Shown here: positions 1-7,803 of the stretch, piece by piece
Layout: the number at the start of each line of letters is the position of its first letter
Numbering within the stretch: the stretch's first letter is position 1
Assembly: GCA_963833885.1 (NCBI GenBank)
Contig: CAWHZU010000012.1
Coordinates: forward strand, 1 to 64,000
Source of the DNA: JASHPR01 sp963833885
Lineage (GTDB): Bacteria > Actinomycetota > Actinomycetes > Streptosporangiales > Streptosporangiaceae
DNA: 64,000 nt
Direction of reading: 5' to 3'
Program-made: the position numbers and the translations under genes
Notes under the pieces: model-generated
The model's input: only the letters and a program-made list of their open reading frames with translations
Database searches by the model: none
What the model was told of the DNA's origin: nothing

Positions 1-215
1 AGGGCTGCTTCCCAAGCAAGCTCTATCGAACCACTGTCGCCGACAGGCGCGAAGTGGGCGCAACAATTGGCGCACTCATATTCATAGATGTCACTGTCCT
101 TTGAACGGCCTACTTCAACTAGACGCACAGGGTCGCCATGCTCGTTAACCTCCCAGCGATCCCAAGCTGGTAGTAGTGCAACCAAGTTTTCTCTCTTGCA
201 TCGTTCGTCACTCAT
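1..215 (-). CDS. Small element protein, 3' end outside window
   Basis: A minus-strand frame opens with ATG at 213-215 behind a strong AAGGAGGTGAG ribosome site and stays open for about 71 codons to the window edge. The product has a closely spaced cysteine group (CANCCAHF, near residues 53-60) that could be half of a zinc ribbon. I do not recognise a family. It is the last visible member of the run of small minus-strand genes below 1.3 kb, all with the same ribosome-site style, as in phage or plasmid early operons. Base composition is much less GC-rich than in the rest of the window. Confidence 0.6.
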   Translation of the reverse strand, partial: MSDERCKRENLVALLPAWDRWEVNEHGDPVRLVEVGRSKDSDIYEYECANCCAHFAPVGDSGSIELAWEAA

Positions 216-337
216 CTCACCTCCTTTTTAAGCGATTCGGCGCAAAACCCTAGCGAGTTCGTTACGCCATCTCGGAAGTCAATTAATGCCCGCTGCTCAT
301 GTTTGAGTGCGGTGATGTACTCACCTACTGGCTTAGA
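212..337 (-). other. Open frame without a usual start codon
   Basis: The 109 bp between two small genes holds a minus-strand frame of about 42 codons whose TGA overlaps the ATG of the next gene (212-215), the same coupling seen elsewhere in this operon. Its translation looks protein-like (for example YITALKHEQRALIDF), but it contains no ATG, TTG or early GTG. It may be a gene whose start was lost, one that uses a rare ATT or ATC start, or chance. Confidence 0.2.
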
Positions 338-486
338 TCACTCTTAATTATGGAGTACAGCTCGTCGCCTATCTCCGCAATACGTTCGTTGATGTCATCC
401 CAGTCTACGATCTCGACTTGAACACCATCTGGGTTAGAGGTGACTTGCGCCACCCCTCCCGATACCTCGACTATCACTTTGCTCAT
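325..486 (-). CDS. Small acidic hypothetical protein (53 aa)
   Basis: A short gene with ATG at 484-486 that overlaps the TGA of the upstream 121-aa gene by 3 bp, which indicates translational coupling. The product begins MSKVIVEVSGGVAQVTSN and has an acidic second half (VEIVDWDDINERIAEIGDE). A start like this, a short strand-turn-strand followed by an amphipathic helix, is common in small phage and plasmid proteins, but I cannot assign a family. It belongs to the minus-strand small-gene operon of the foreign element. Confidence 0.55.
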   Translation of the reverse strand: MSKVIVEVSGGVAQVTSNPDGVQVEIVDWDDINERIAEIGDELYSIIKSDLSQ

Positions 487-848
487 TTCGCCTCCCTCAC
501 TTGTATAAACTTGCGGTTCACGACATCATCAGTAGCGTCTCTTAAGGCGTTCCAGTAATCGTCCATCGAATACTCAAGCCACCTAACCATGCGATCAGCT
601 ATAGTTTCCATTTGGTTATCGGTTAAGTCGTAAGGCCACTCTGGCTCAATATCATCCTCATCCCTTAACGCACTTGCTACGTCCGAGCGGTGTATTGACC
701 ACACAGTAAAGTATTGTTGCTGCGCGGTCTCAGGCTTCATACGCCGTAACATATCTTTTATATGCCACTGCGCATGTTCTAACTCGCCATGCGTTAGGTC
801 GTACTCAAGCGATGATAATTCTTGGTAGAGTTTCTTAGATACCTTCAC
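483..848 (-). CDS. Hypothetical element protein (121 aa)
   Basis: The GTG start at 846-848 follows AAGGAGGTGAT, and its first bases overlap the TGA of the upstream gene (GTGA, 4 bp). The protein is charged and mostly helical in appearance, starting MKVSKKLYQELSSLEYDL, with a tryptophan-rich middle and a C-terminal part that looks like an amphipathic helix (MVRWLEYSMDDYWNALRD). There is no signal peptide or membrane segment. I know no family for it. Position and composition tie it to the mobile element's small-gene operon. Confidence 0.6.
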   Translation of the reverse strand: MKVSKKLYQELSSLEYDLTHGELEHAQWHIKDMLRRMKPETAQQQYFTVWSIHRSDVASALRDEDDIEPEWPYDLTDNQMETIADRMVRWLEYSMDDYWNALRDATDDVVNRKFIQVREAK

Positions 849-1048
849 ATCACCTCCTTAAATTCAAGATCAATGCTTGCGAACCGTAACTTGTAACAGC
901 CGAAGTCGAGGAGGACATTGAACTCGTCGTTGTCCAGTTCGTCAGGTTGTTCAGCCGGATACCACCTATCACCTAAGAAATAGTACTCCCCATCATCGGC
1001 TGGAATGTAGAGGTCTTCTAAGTCTTGTCGCTGTCGTGCATATGTCAT
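845..1048 (-). CDS. Small acidic hypothetical protein (67 aa)
   Basis: An in-frame upstream start at 1081 exists, but I place the start at 1046-1048 (protein begins MTYARQRQDLEDLYIP). That ATG is preceded by GAAGGAGGTGAG and overlaps the TGA of the upstream gene as ATGA. The product is acidic, with aromatic residues (YYFLGDRWYPAEQPDELDND). Its own stop overlaps the GTG of the next gene by 4 bp. No family is recognised; it is part of a tightly coupled operon. Confidence 0.55.
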   Translation of the reverse strand: MTYARQRQDLEDLYIPADDGEYYFLGDRWYPAEQPDELDNDEFNVLLDFGCYKLRFASIDLEFKEVM

Positions 1049-1233
1049 CTCACCTCCTTCTCGTGATATTCTTCCCCCCATCCATCCGCAAGCAGCTCGC
1101 CATCGGCATACCTGCTAAGGTCTTGGAAGTAGGCGAACTGTCTTTCTTTGTGTACCCCATTTTCTACCCATGAAAGTAGCCAGTAATTTTCTGGGTCTGG
1201 GACTATGCTGACTATCGTTATTAGTTGTACCAT
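1045..1233 (-). CDS. Small hypothetical protein (62 aa)
   Basis: The ATG at 1231-1233 follows AAGGAG at a suitable distance. The product starts MVQLITIVSIVPDPENYWLL and ends with a charged tail (GWGEEYHEKEVR). The N-terminus is hydrophobic but too short to be a convincing signal peptide. It is the first of the 4-bp-overlapping small genes, 62 bp downstream of the winged-helix gene. Function is unknown. Confidence 0.55.
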   Translation of the reverse strand: MVQLITIVSIVPDPENYWLLSWVENGVHKERQFAYFQDLSRYADGELLADGWGEEYHEKEVR

Positions 1234-1295
1234 GCACTGTTACTCCTTGTTTAGTTTAAAGCGAGTAGTTTCAACTCATGCTCAGGAGCGCTACC

Positions 1296-1736
1296 TTACT
1301 TCTTTAGCCAGTCAACGAACTCGTGCAAGCTGTCCGACTGAGTTTGCCAGAAAAATTGCATCGCTAGAGCTGCTGCATCTCCAGGGGTTGTTTCAGTCTT
1401 CAGCTCAGGTTTTTCCGGTGCAATGGAACTTTCAGCCTTTTGTGAACCGCCTAGACGCTTGCCCGTAGCTTCATAGGTGTACTGGGTTTTGTGGCCTGGC
1501 AGAAGCGTGCGAGTGAGCAGGCCGTTGTCAAGCATCTTTTGAAGCAACCTCGTGACATTTGGTAGCCCTGTATTGGCCACCGCCGAGAAGTGCTTTAAGC
1601 TGATGTACTCCCCAGGATGCCGTTCGACCAGCTCTAAGATTCGCTCGATTCTTAGGCGGTGTTTCTTTTGGGGGTCGAGATAAGTCATGGCGTTGATTGA
1701 CTCACGACTTGCCTCTAGTTTGCTGACATCCATCAT
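1296..1736 (-). CDS. Winged-helix DNA-binding protein of the element
   Basis: A 146-aa protein. Residues about 25-85 read as a winged helix: a short helix (RIERILELVERHPGEY), a helix-turn-helix-like stretch (SLKHFSAVANTGLPNVTRLL) and a wing (NGLLTRTLLPGHKTQYTYE), as in MarR-like or replication-initiator wHTH domains. The C-terminal third is a Pro/Glu-rich linker followed by a short helix. It leads the small-gene operon, with a good promoter about 30 bp upstream, and so is a candidate regulator or replication/partition factor of the element. The start is ambiguous between two adjacent ATGs; GGAGG lies 8-11 bp upstream. Confidence 0.6.
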   Translation of the reverse strand: MMDVSKLEASRESINAMTYLDPQKKHRLRIERILELVERHPGEYISLKHFSAVANTGLPNVTRLLQKMLDNGLLTRTLLPGHKTQYTYEATGKRLGGSQKAESSIAPEKPELKTETTPGDAAALAMQFFWQTQSDSLHEFVDWLKK

Positions 1737-1765
1737 GCGAATGTCCTCCGTTTAATTACATTCTA

Positions 1766-1794
1766 ATAGTAATCCAAACGGAATCCAATTGCAA
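1766..1794 (-). promoter_or_regulatory. Sigma-70-type promoter of the element operon
   Basis: On the minus strand TTGCAA (1789-1794) and TACTAT (1766-1771) are separated by exactly 17 bp in an AT-rich stretch, 30 bp before the winged-helix start codon. This fits a vegetative promoter for the genes running towards position 1. It is a sequence match only. Confidence 0.5.
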
Positions 1795-1818
1795 TACTAA
1801 AATCAGGGGTTGAAAGAC

Positions 1819-1827
1819 TTATCCACA
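1819..1827 (+). other. Perfect DnaA box in an AT-rich intergenic region
   Basis: TTATCCACA, the E. coli consensus DnaA box, lies in the 127-bp AT-rich gap between the winged-helix and replication-relaxation genes. A replication origin of the element would be expected in such a place, but only one clear box is visible and no iterons are seen, so this is suggestive. Confidence 0.35.
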
Positions 1828-1863
1828 GTCTCGTTAAAGTTCATGCAGTCCCTTATCGACCTG

Positions 1864-2538
1864 CTAAGTTAGCCACGGCTCAAAGAGCGACAGACAGAGA
1901 GGAACCACCTCTTTAAACTGACAGGCATGAAAGACGTCGGGGTCGTAGCCCTGTTCTCGGATATACCGATTGATCGTCTTAGCCCTCGGTTCGTCTATGA
2001 CCCCAAAGACAACGGGAGCGTTATGGCCAGCCGAGGCATAGCCCTCTAGCTTCTTGATGATGCGAGCCTTGCCCATCGTGTCCATGTCGATCTCAATATA
2101 GAACGACATCGCAAGTCCTTGAGGCACACCGATCTCTAGGGATAGGTCATCTCTCGTGCCATGAACGACCGGCTTCTCGACCGCATACTTAAGCACCTTC
2201 AGTTCCCCCCTCTGCTCAGCCAGTTTAAAGTCAACATAGGCTTGACAGAGGTGTAGAGCATGAGGAAGTGGTCTACGGGCTTTAGGGGTATCCGCTTCTA
2301 CATATTCGCGCCCCCTTCTCCCGAGCATATAGACGAACGGCGGACTCCCCCCCGTGTCGTCGAGGCTGTATCGGCCGATACGCATGATGTGGCCAGAGGA
2401 GAGAAGTTTTTGGAGAGAGTTTGAAGCAATGGTTCGATTGACCCCCCCGAAGCGGGCGTCCCTGATCTGACTGGCGGTGGCCTGACCGAACCGGGCTAGG
2501 AAGCGCACCACCGACACGTCCCGTGGAGTAAGAGCCAT
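1864..2538 (-). CDS. Replication-relaxation family protein
   Basis: A 224-aa protein resembling the replication-relaxation family found on actinobacterial plasmids and integrative elements. The N-terminus is a winged helix (ALTPRDVSVVRFLARFGQ, then ATASQIRDARFGG), followed by the family's typical hinge (GGSPPFVYMLGRRGREYV, about residues 64-81). The C-terminal half contains acidic/β motifs (FYIEIDMDTMG) as in a degenerate nuclease-like fold. Family members are thought to act in plasmid DNA replication or relaxation. It lies next to a DnaA box and a serine recombinase, consistent with a self-maintaining element. The ribosome site is weak and the gap to the next gene is 127 bp. Confidence 0.7.
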   Translation of the reverse strand: MALTPRDVSVVRFLARFGQATASQIRDARFGGVNRTIASNSLQKLLSSGHIMRIGRYSLDDTGGSPPFVYMLGRRGREYVEADTPKARRPLPHALHLCQAYVDFKLAEQRGELKVLKYAVEKPVVHGTRDDLSLEIGVPQGLAMSFYIEIDMDTMGKARIIKKLEGYASAGHNAPVVFGVIDEPRAKTINRYIREQGYDPDVFHACQFKEVVPLCLSLFEPWLT

Positions 2539-2636
2539 GAACCAAGCATGGCACAGACAGTCAAGCTCTTAAAGAGAGTGAAAGGGCAGGTCAGAGAGGG
2601 TTTTGAGAGAAGCATTGTTCACAGGTTTGTAGAGGG

Positions 2637-2664
2637 TGTTTGTAGGGGGCAGAGGTGATATAAT
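2637..2664 (+). promoter_or_regulatory. Possible promoter with perfect -10 box
   Basis: A perfect TATAAT at 2659-2664 lies 26 bp upstream of the small plus-strand ORF. The best -35 is poor (TGTTTG at 2637-2642, 16-bp spacer). It could drive that ORF, which is convergent with the recombinase gene. Confidence 0.35.
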
Positions 2665-2690
2665 AGATGTAAGTAATCGGGAATATAGGA

Positions 2691-2873
2691 ATGGCTGATG
2701 CCAAAGCTGCTGCCGCCGATGCCCGGCTTGCCGCCTACGTGCGTGCCAGCACCGCCACCCAGGGGGTGCCGCTCAGGGTTAAGGACAAGGCGACCATCGT
2801 TTCGCTGACTGCTCTGGTAGAGACCCAACGAGCGGCTACACCTTCCAAACGATCTGCACGGATTCAGGGTTGA
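2691..2873 (+). CDS. Small protein convergent with the recombinase
   Basis: A 60-aa frame behind a TATAAT box with a weak AGGA ribosome site. Its codons show clear third-position G/C bias in the first two thirds (MADAKAAAADARLAAYVRAS), which argues that it is real. The 3' end overlaps the end of the serine recombinase gene by 38 bp on the opposite strand. It is small and basic at the C-terminus. Recombination directionality factors of serine integrases are often small basic proteins encoded beside the integrase, but nothing in this sequence shows that role. Confidence 0.4.
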   Translation: MADAKAAAADARLAAYVRASTATQGVPLRVKDKATIVSLTALVETQRAATPSKRSARIQG

Positions 2874-4362
2874 AGCGCCAGTCCTTGTACCGGCTGTTGC
2901 CGGGCCGACCCGGCAAGACGACGATCTTTTCGACGATCAGACCGGAGACTGAGGCTCGCCAATCGTTGCTGGCCTGCTCCCACGCTTCACGAAGCGGCTG
3001 GTTGATGGGCAGGTACTCGACGGTCTGGGTATCGAGCAGCTTGGCCAACCGTTCTTCGGTGGCCTCTATCTTCTCGTCGGCGGCAGCCAACATGATCTTG
3101 TAGTCGTCCCTTGCGTGCTCACCGCGGCCATACTCAGCCACCACGTCTTTGCGATGCTGCCGCTGCTGGGCGAGCATGGCCACCAGCTCCGACGTTTCCC
3201 CGCCATCTGCCTTCGGGGCCAGCGCTTCGGCCACCTCAGGAGTGTCGAAGCGATAGAGGACGGCTTCGGTGACGAAGTCTTCGAGGGGATCGGCCGCCCT
3301 GAAGACCTTGCCGCAGCCGACGATGTTGCCGTAGTTATCGATCTTCCGGCAGCGATAGCGACGCTGGTAGCTCGTCTTGCCGGTCTCCTTGCGGGCTGAT
3401 CCGTACATGATGCCGCCGCAGTTGCCGCAGACGACTCGGCCGGTATAGAGGTACTCACGAGCCTTGACCCTGGTGTGCGGCTTATACCGAGGATTGGCTT
3501 CATCCAGTCGGGCCACCAGCAGGGCGTGCTGCTCACGAGTGATGATGCCTGGCCACTCAGCCCGGTACTCGATGCCGTCATGAACGAGAGTGCCTCGGCG
3601 CTCAGGATCGGTGTCGTCAAAGATGACGTAGCGCATCTTGGTCAGGATCTTTCGGAGGTTGCCAATTCCCCACTGTCCGCCCTGGGCTGACGGGATGCCC
3701 TCTCGGTTCAGATCATACAGAATGGTGTTCTGATGCTCACCGGCCAGAGCACGCTTGACGCATCTCATAATAACGTGAACCTCATCCTCAACGAAGGCCA
3801 CGTTGACACGGCTCTTGTTGAGGATGTTGCCGTACTTATCCTTAATTGCACCCTCATAGCCATAGGCCCGTGTGCCGCCACCCGGACGTCCCGCTTGAGC
3901 CCGAGCCTTCTTCTTCCGTTTGGTTCGCTTGCTGTTCTTTGCTGATTCCAACATGGCGTTGTTGACAGCGGCGATGGCGGCATGGATGCCCTCGGGGGTT
4001 CGGAGGTCGTAGCCGATGCCGTCGGTCGTCCAGATGCCCTTCAGCCTGGTCCGCTCGGCCATCTTGATCAGCTCAAGCAGCTGCTCCATACGTCTATAGA
4101 GGCGGGTCATCTCGGTGACGACGATCATCTCGACCTCGCCCCGTTCGATGGCCGCCACCAGGCGTTCGTAGTCAGGACGCGGTTTCTTGGTGTATTTCGA
4201 GGCACTTTTGTCGTCGTCGTTGAATCGAAGCGAGACCTCTCCCCCGTTGTCTTCAACGTAGTCTTCGCCCTCACGAAGCTGTATCTGCACATTCTCACTC
4301 AGACCGGATCGGTCTTTACTGAGCCGTGCGTAGATGGCGACAAGAAAACCTGTGAACTGCAT
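2836..4362 (-). CDS. Large serine recombinase (site-specific integrase)
   Basis: A 508-aa protein with the large serine integrase layout. The N-terminal resolvase domain has the catalytic serine at about S15 (YARLSKDRSG) and the conserved regions VVTEMTRLYRR and GIWTTDGIGYDL. A recombinase domain follows (GGGTRAYGYEG, then EGIPSAQGGQWGIGNLRKIL), then a zinc ribbon (VCGNCGGIMYG with a second pair CRKIDNYGNIVGCG) and a C-terminal coiled-coil-like region. Such enzymes integrate phages and elements between attP and attB. The gene lies at the edge of the AT-richer DNA, and its start codon is only about 20-50 bp from the composition change, where integrases normally sit beside an attachment site. 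Confidence 0.92.
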   Translation of the reverse strand: MQFTGFLVAIYARLSKDRSGLSENVQIQLREGEDYVEDNGGEVSLRFNDDDKSASKYTKKPRPDYERLVAAIERGEVEMIVVTEMTRLYRRMEQLLELIKMAERTRLKGIWTTDGIGYDLRTPEGIHAAIAAVNNAMLESAKNSKRTKRKKKARAQAGRPGGGTRAYGYEGAIKDKYGNILNKSRVNVAFVEDEVHVIMRCVKRALAGEHQNTILYDLNREGIPSAQGGQWGIGNLRKILTKMRYVIFDDTDPERRGTLVHDGIEYRAEWPGIITREQHALLVARLDEANPRYKPHTRVKAREYLYTGRVVCGNCGGIMYGSARKETGKTSYQRRYRCRKIDNYGNIVGCGKVFRAADPLEDFVTEAVLYRFDTPEVAEALAPKADGGETSELVAMLAQQRQHRKDVVAEYGRGEHARDDYKIMLAAADEKIEATEERLAKLLDTQTVEYLPINQPLREAWEQASNDWRASVSGLIVEKIVVLPGRPGNSRYKDWRFNPESVQIVWKV

Positions 4363-4416
4363 AAATAGGTATTCCCCTCTTGATTATGAATCTCTTGATC
4401 CATTTGTCAATGGGGA
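4363..4416. other. Element boundary, probable attachment-site region
   Basis: Within about 50 bp the sequence passes from AT-rich DNA upstream of the integrase start to GC-rich coding DNA. The coupling-ATPase frame to the right is open only from 4399, with an in-frame TGA at 4396-4398, and lacks its own 5' part. Integration of the element into that gene is the simplest reading. The exact crossover dinucleotide cannot be seen without the other end of the element. Confidence 0.45.
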
Positions 4417-5155
4417 ATGCACGAGAACGATTACGCCGACGCCTGGTACTGCATCCTCGAGGGCACCGCCGAGATCAGCGTGGCCGAGGCGCAGGCCCGC
4501 GCGATCGTCGACATCCTGGCCAGCTACGCCACGGCCGGCAGCCAGGACCGGGAGATCCTGCTCGCGGTCGACGAGTTCAGCGCCGTGTCCCGCAGGCTCC
4601 CGGTGTGGCAGCTTTACGAGCGGGCCCGCTCGCTCGGTCTGGCGGTTCAGGTGTCCGCCCAGTCGTGGGAAGGTCTGGCCGCCGGGGAGGACGAGCGGTA
4701 CCGGATCGCCGCGACCGCCGACGGGGGGATCTGGCTGCTGCGCACCCCGCATCCCGAGCCGGTCGCCGCCCTGGCCGGAAGCCGCAAGGTCACCGAGACC
4801 ACGCGCCACCTCACCAGCAGGACCCCGGTCTGGGACCACCGGGGAACGTCGCGGGTGACGCTCGACCCGGTCGTCGACCCGGCCCTGATCCGCACGCTCG
4901 ATGTCGGCCAGGCGGCCTACATCTTCCGCGGCGGCGTCACCTACGTTCAGGTGAAGCGGCTGGTAACGGCGCCCGCCGCGGTCAGACCGGCCACCGAGGC
5001 CACCCCGGCCACTGCGGCCAACCCGACCACGGCGCTGCGCCCAGCCCACCCTGGCCGGACCGGCTGTCCCAGCCAAACCGGCCACGGCGCCACAGCGGCT
5101 GCCGGACGCCGGCTCGCTGCTCGACGAGGCATTCGGCGCGGAGCCCGCCCCATGA
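4417..5155 (+). pseudogene. 3' fragment of a conjugal coupling ATPase, frameshifted
   Basis: This translates to the C-terminal part of a VirD4/TraG- or FtsK-like transfer ATPase. It has a Walker-B-like strand (EILLAVDEFSAVSRR), the following VQVSAQSWEGL stretch, and a late strand-rich region (GQAAYIFRGGVTYVQVKRLV). The Walker A half is missing, as the gene begins at the element boundary. After an Ala/Pro-rich linker the natural C-terminus (LPDAGSLLDEAFGAEPAP) is in another frame and ends at TGA 5153-5155, overlapping the next gene's ATG. A one-base shift at about 5000-5050 is therefore needed. The gene implies that this chromosomal region is itself an old conjugative element. Confidence 0.7.
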
Positions 5156-5616
5156 CCCGCCAGCCAGCCGCCGACCCGTTCCGCGCGCTGGGGCTCGAGC
5201 CCCGGGCCGGCCTGACCGACGACGAGGTGCACGCCGCGTGGCGCAGAACCGCCAGCGCCACCCACCCGGACCGCGAGGACGGCGGCGACCCGGAGCGGTT
5301 CGCCGAGGCCGCGGCGGCTTACACGGCGCTGCGCACCAGATTCGGTCGCGGCGAGGTCCTGGCCGACCTCGGGGCCGGGCGTGCGGTGGCCATGCCGAGC
5401 GGCTGGCGTCGCGTAATGGCCCGTCTTCTTGGGTCCCGGGTGTGGCGCGGGCGGCCGGCCCGGCTCGTGCTGCGGGTCCTGGTCGCGGCGGCGGCCTGTG
5501 CGGCCGCCGTTACTGCCGCGGGCCCGCACCCGGCCGCTCCCGCCCTGGTCACCGGCGTGGCAACCTGGCTGGTGCTGACCGCCCGCCACGACCTCGCTCC
5601 CCCGGGCAGCCGCTGA
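5152..5616 (+). CDS. J-domain membrane protein
   Basis: A 154-aa protein starting MTRQPAADPFRALGLEP. The first about 60 residues form a DnaJ-type J domain with a recognisable HPD motif (THPDRED, near residue 40). The C-terminal part holds two hydrophobic segments (LVLRVLVAAAACAAAVTAA and a second about 15 residues later), so it is probably membrane-anchored. The start overlaps the TGA of the coupling ATPase as ATGA, so the two genes were one operon of a transfer module. It probably recruits Hsp70 to, or helps assemble, a membrane complex; that role is inference. Confidence 0.65.
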   Translation: MTRQPAADPFRALGLEPRAGLTDDEVHAAWRRTASATHPDREDGGDPERFAEAAAAYTALRTRFGRGEVLADLGAGRAVAMPSGWRRVMARLLGSRVWRGRPARLVLRVLVAAAACAAAVTAAGPHPAAPALVTGVATWLVLTARHDLAPPGSR

Positions 5617-5645
5617 CCTGCAGTGACTCAACGGCCGCGGCAGGT

Positions 5646-6729
5646 TCAGTCGGGGTGGTGGGTGGTGGCTGTTGCGGTGTCGCTGAGGTGGTGGATGATC
5701 TGGCGGAATGAGTCGGCGAAGTTTTCTTCGCTGTAGCCGAGGTCGGTGGCTGCGCAGAAGTCGCGGACGAGGTGCTGGACGCGGGGCAGGTTGGGGCGGG
5801 GCATCGAGGGGAACAGGTGGTGCTCGATCTGGCGGTTGAGGCCGCCGAGGATGAAGGTGGTGAGGGGGCCGCCGGTGATGTTGCGGGCGGTGCTGACCTG
5901 GCGGCGGGCGAACCCGGCGCACGTTGCGGGGTCGATGATCGGCATGGCTTTGTGGTTGGGCGCGAAGCTGATGCCCAGGTACACCGAGAACACGCCCTGC
6001 TGCACGGCGATGAAGGCCAGTGCCTTGAGCGGGGACAGGACCCACAGCACAACGGTCAGGTACAGGCCGGCGTGCAGGGCCAGCAGGGCGGCTTCGGCGG
6101 CCGCGGCGTGGTCTCGGCGCTGGCACAGCCGTTTGATGCCCAGGACGTGCATGCCGCTGCTGCGCAGCAGCATGAGGGGGAAGAACATCGGTGCCTGCCA
6201 GCGTGCCAGCCAGCGAGGCGAGCGCGCCGGGCCGGTTTCCCGGCGCGTCACCGGAAGCGAGCGGGGCTGCTTCGCCGATGTCGGGATCGCGGCCCATCTC
6301 GTTGGGGTGGGCGTGGTGGGCGTTGTGCTTGGGAACCCACCAGCCGAAACTCAGCCCGATCAGCGCGTTGCCGGCGGCCAGGCCGAGGATGCGGTTGCGG
6401 CGGCGGGTGCCGAAAACCTGGTTGTGTCCCGCGTCGTGGCCGATGAAGCCGAGCTGGGTGAACAGCACGCCCAGCAGCGGCGCGACGGCCAGCGCCGTCC
6501 AGGAGTTGCCGGCCATGACGAACAGGACCCATCCGCCGGCATACGCGGCGACGGTCAGGGTGATCTTTGCCCGGTAGTAGCCCGGCCGGCGCTCCAGCAG
6601 GCCCATCGCCCGCACCTGCAGCGCCAGCGCACGAAAACCCGCCGCCGAAGGATCAACGCCAGCACCAGGCCCTGGTGCAGCTGAGGCACGGCCAGGCGGC
6701 ACGGCAAGAAAGCCGGATGCTGTAGTCAT
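5646..6729 (-). pseudogene. Fatty acid desaturase, split by a frameshift
   Basis: Two frames together give a complete membrane fatty acid desaturase of about 360 aa. The N-terminal frame (6729 to about 6240) carries the first two histidine boxes, GHDAGH and HNAHHAHPN. The C-terminal frame (about 6250 to 5646) carries hydrophobic segments and the third box, QIEHHLFP. The expected join is between DPDIGEAAP and WLARWQAPMFFPLM, so one base is lost or gained near 6230-6270. All iron ligands are present, so the damage could be a sequencing indel. Family members introduce a double bond into acyl chains using O2 and a ferredoxin or reductase. Confidence 0.8.
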
Positions 6730-7018
6730 CGTCGCTCTGTCCTCCCGGGGCGTTTTCCGAGCGCACCGCCCGGAGGCTTACGTCACCAGGGTCTCGAGCA
6801 ACGGGCCGCGGTCAGAGCCTGCCTGGCACCAACCGCACCTGCTCCACGGTACCTCCACCAGACACTCCTGCAAGACCGGCACAAGGCGAGCTCTCCTGGC
6901 TCGGGAGGCTGCTACCGCGATCCAGCTGATCGACGATTGTGACGCACGGCTATACGCTGAATACAACAGCTGACCTCAGTTGGTGTCGTCCAGACCCCGC
7001 GATCCGATTGAGAAGCCC

Positions 7019-7717
7019 ATGGACGTGCATGCTTTGACGACCGGGCTGGTGCGCTCCGGCCGCCCGGTTCCCCGGTGGGCGGTCGTCTCGGCCGGCCTGT
7101 CGCCTGTCCTGCTCACCGGGGGCTGGCTGATCGCGGGCGCGTTCCAGCCGGCCTCTTACAGCCCCATCCACGAGACGGTGAGCGTGCTGGCAGGTCACGC
7201 CGGAGCCGACCGGTGGATCATGACCAGCGCCCTTTTCCTGGTCGGGTGCTGTAACTTCGTGGCCGCTGCTGGCCTGACCGGGGTTCGGCTGCCCGCACGC
7301 ATCCTGCTGGTCGTCGCGGGCCTGTCCAGCATCGGCATCGCGGTATCCCCCGAACCTGTCGTCGGCTCGACTCCCCAGCACCTCGCGTGGACTTCACTGG
7401 GCGAGGTCACCATCGCGGTCTGGCCCGCCTTCACCGGCCGGCCCGGCTCACCGCGGCCGCTGATCTTGAGCATTCGCGGCGCTGCCACCGTGACGGCCGT
7501 GTCCATTGCCCTGCTCGGCTGGCTCATCGTCGAAACCCAGGGCGGCAGCGCCCTTGGCCTGGCCGAGCGCCTGACCTCCTCAGTCCAGATCACGTGGCCG
7601 TTCATCGTCGCCCTCGCCCTGCGCCGCCCACCCCGGCCGGCCTTGCCCGGCGCGCAATCGCGGCCCCCACGACCGGCGGTGCTCACGTCGGCGTGTACCT
7701 CTCGAACCAGGCCATAA
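7019..7717 (+). CDS. DUF998 family membrane protein
   Basis: A 232-aa hydrophobic protein with about six membrane segments and the DUF998 signature: an opening helix (SAGLSPVLLTGGWLIAGA), then YSPIHETVSVLAGHAGADRW, then TSALFLVGCCNFVAAAGL. The function of the family is unknown. I take ATG 7019 because homologues start close to the first helix; an in-frame TTG at 6980 is also possible. The last codons (about 7674-7717) are antisense to a duplicated fragment of the neighbouring peptidase gene, so the C-terminus may not be original. Confidence 0.7.
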   Translation: MDVHALTTGLVRSGRPVPRWAVVSAGLSPVLLTGGWLIAGAFQPASYSPIHETVSVLAGHAGADRWIMTSALFLVGCCNFVAAAGLTGVRLPARILLVVAGLSSIGIAVSPEPVVGSTPQHLAWTSLGEVTIAVWPAFTGRPGSPRPLILSIRGAATVTAVSIALLGWLIVETQGGSALGLAERLTSSVQITWPFIVALALRRPPRPALPGAQSRPPRPAVLTSACTSRTRP

Positions 7718-7803
7718 GCCCTTTGTCCAGTCCAGATCCGCCGCACGCAGCCAGCCCGGCGCTGATCACGCCGGCATGTACCTCTCGAACCAGGTCACAA
7801 GCC
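7674..7803. repeat. Tandem copy of the 3' end of the S9 peptidase gene
   Basis: The 47 bp at 7757-7803 include the last codons and stop of the minus-strand S9 peptidase gene. A near copy lies at 7674-7720, offset by 83 bp; the best-matching 32 bp differ at only three positions. On the minus strand both read WFERY followed by three residues and TGA (WFERYMPA versus WFERYTPT), so the first copy preserves frame and stop. It looks like the stump of a former tandem peptidase paralogue. Confidence 0.6.

Noticed and set aside
1205..1468. Plus-strand 87-residue frame in the mobile element
   Set aside because: It overlaps two minus-strand genes that have good ribosome sites, and has none of its own.
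2619..2828. Minus-strand 69-residue frame beside the recombinase gene
   Set aside because: Composition is less coding-like than the plus-strand frame at 2691, and no ribosome site is seen.
4384..6729. A 781-residue minus-strand open frame across the desaturase and coupling ATPase
   Set aside because: Only its first about 160 residues are desaturase; the rest is the antisense shadow of GC-rich genes, with low-complexity Arg/Pro/Gly content.
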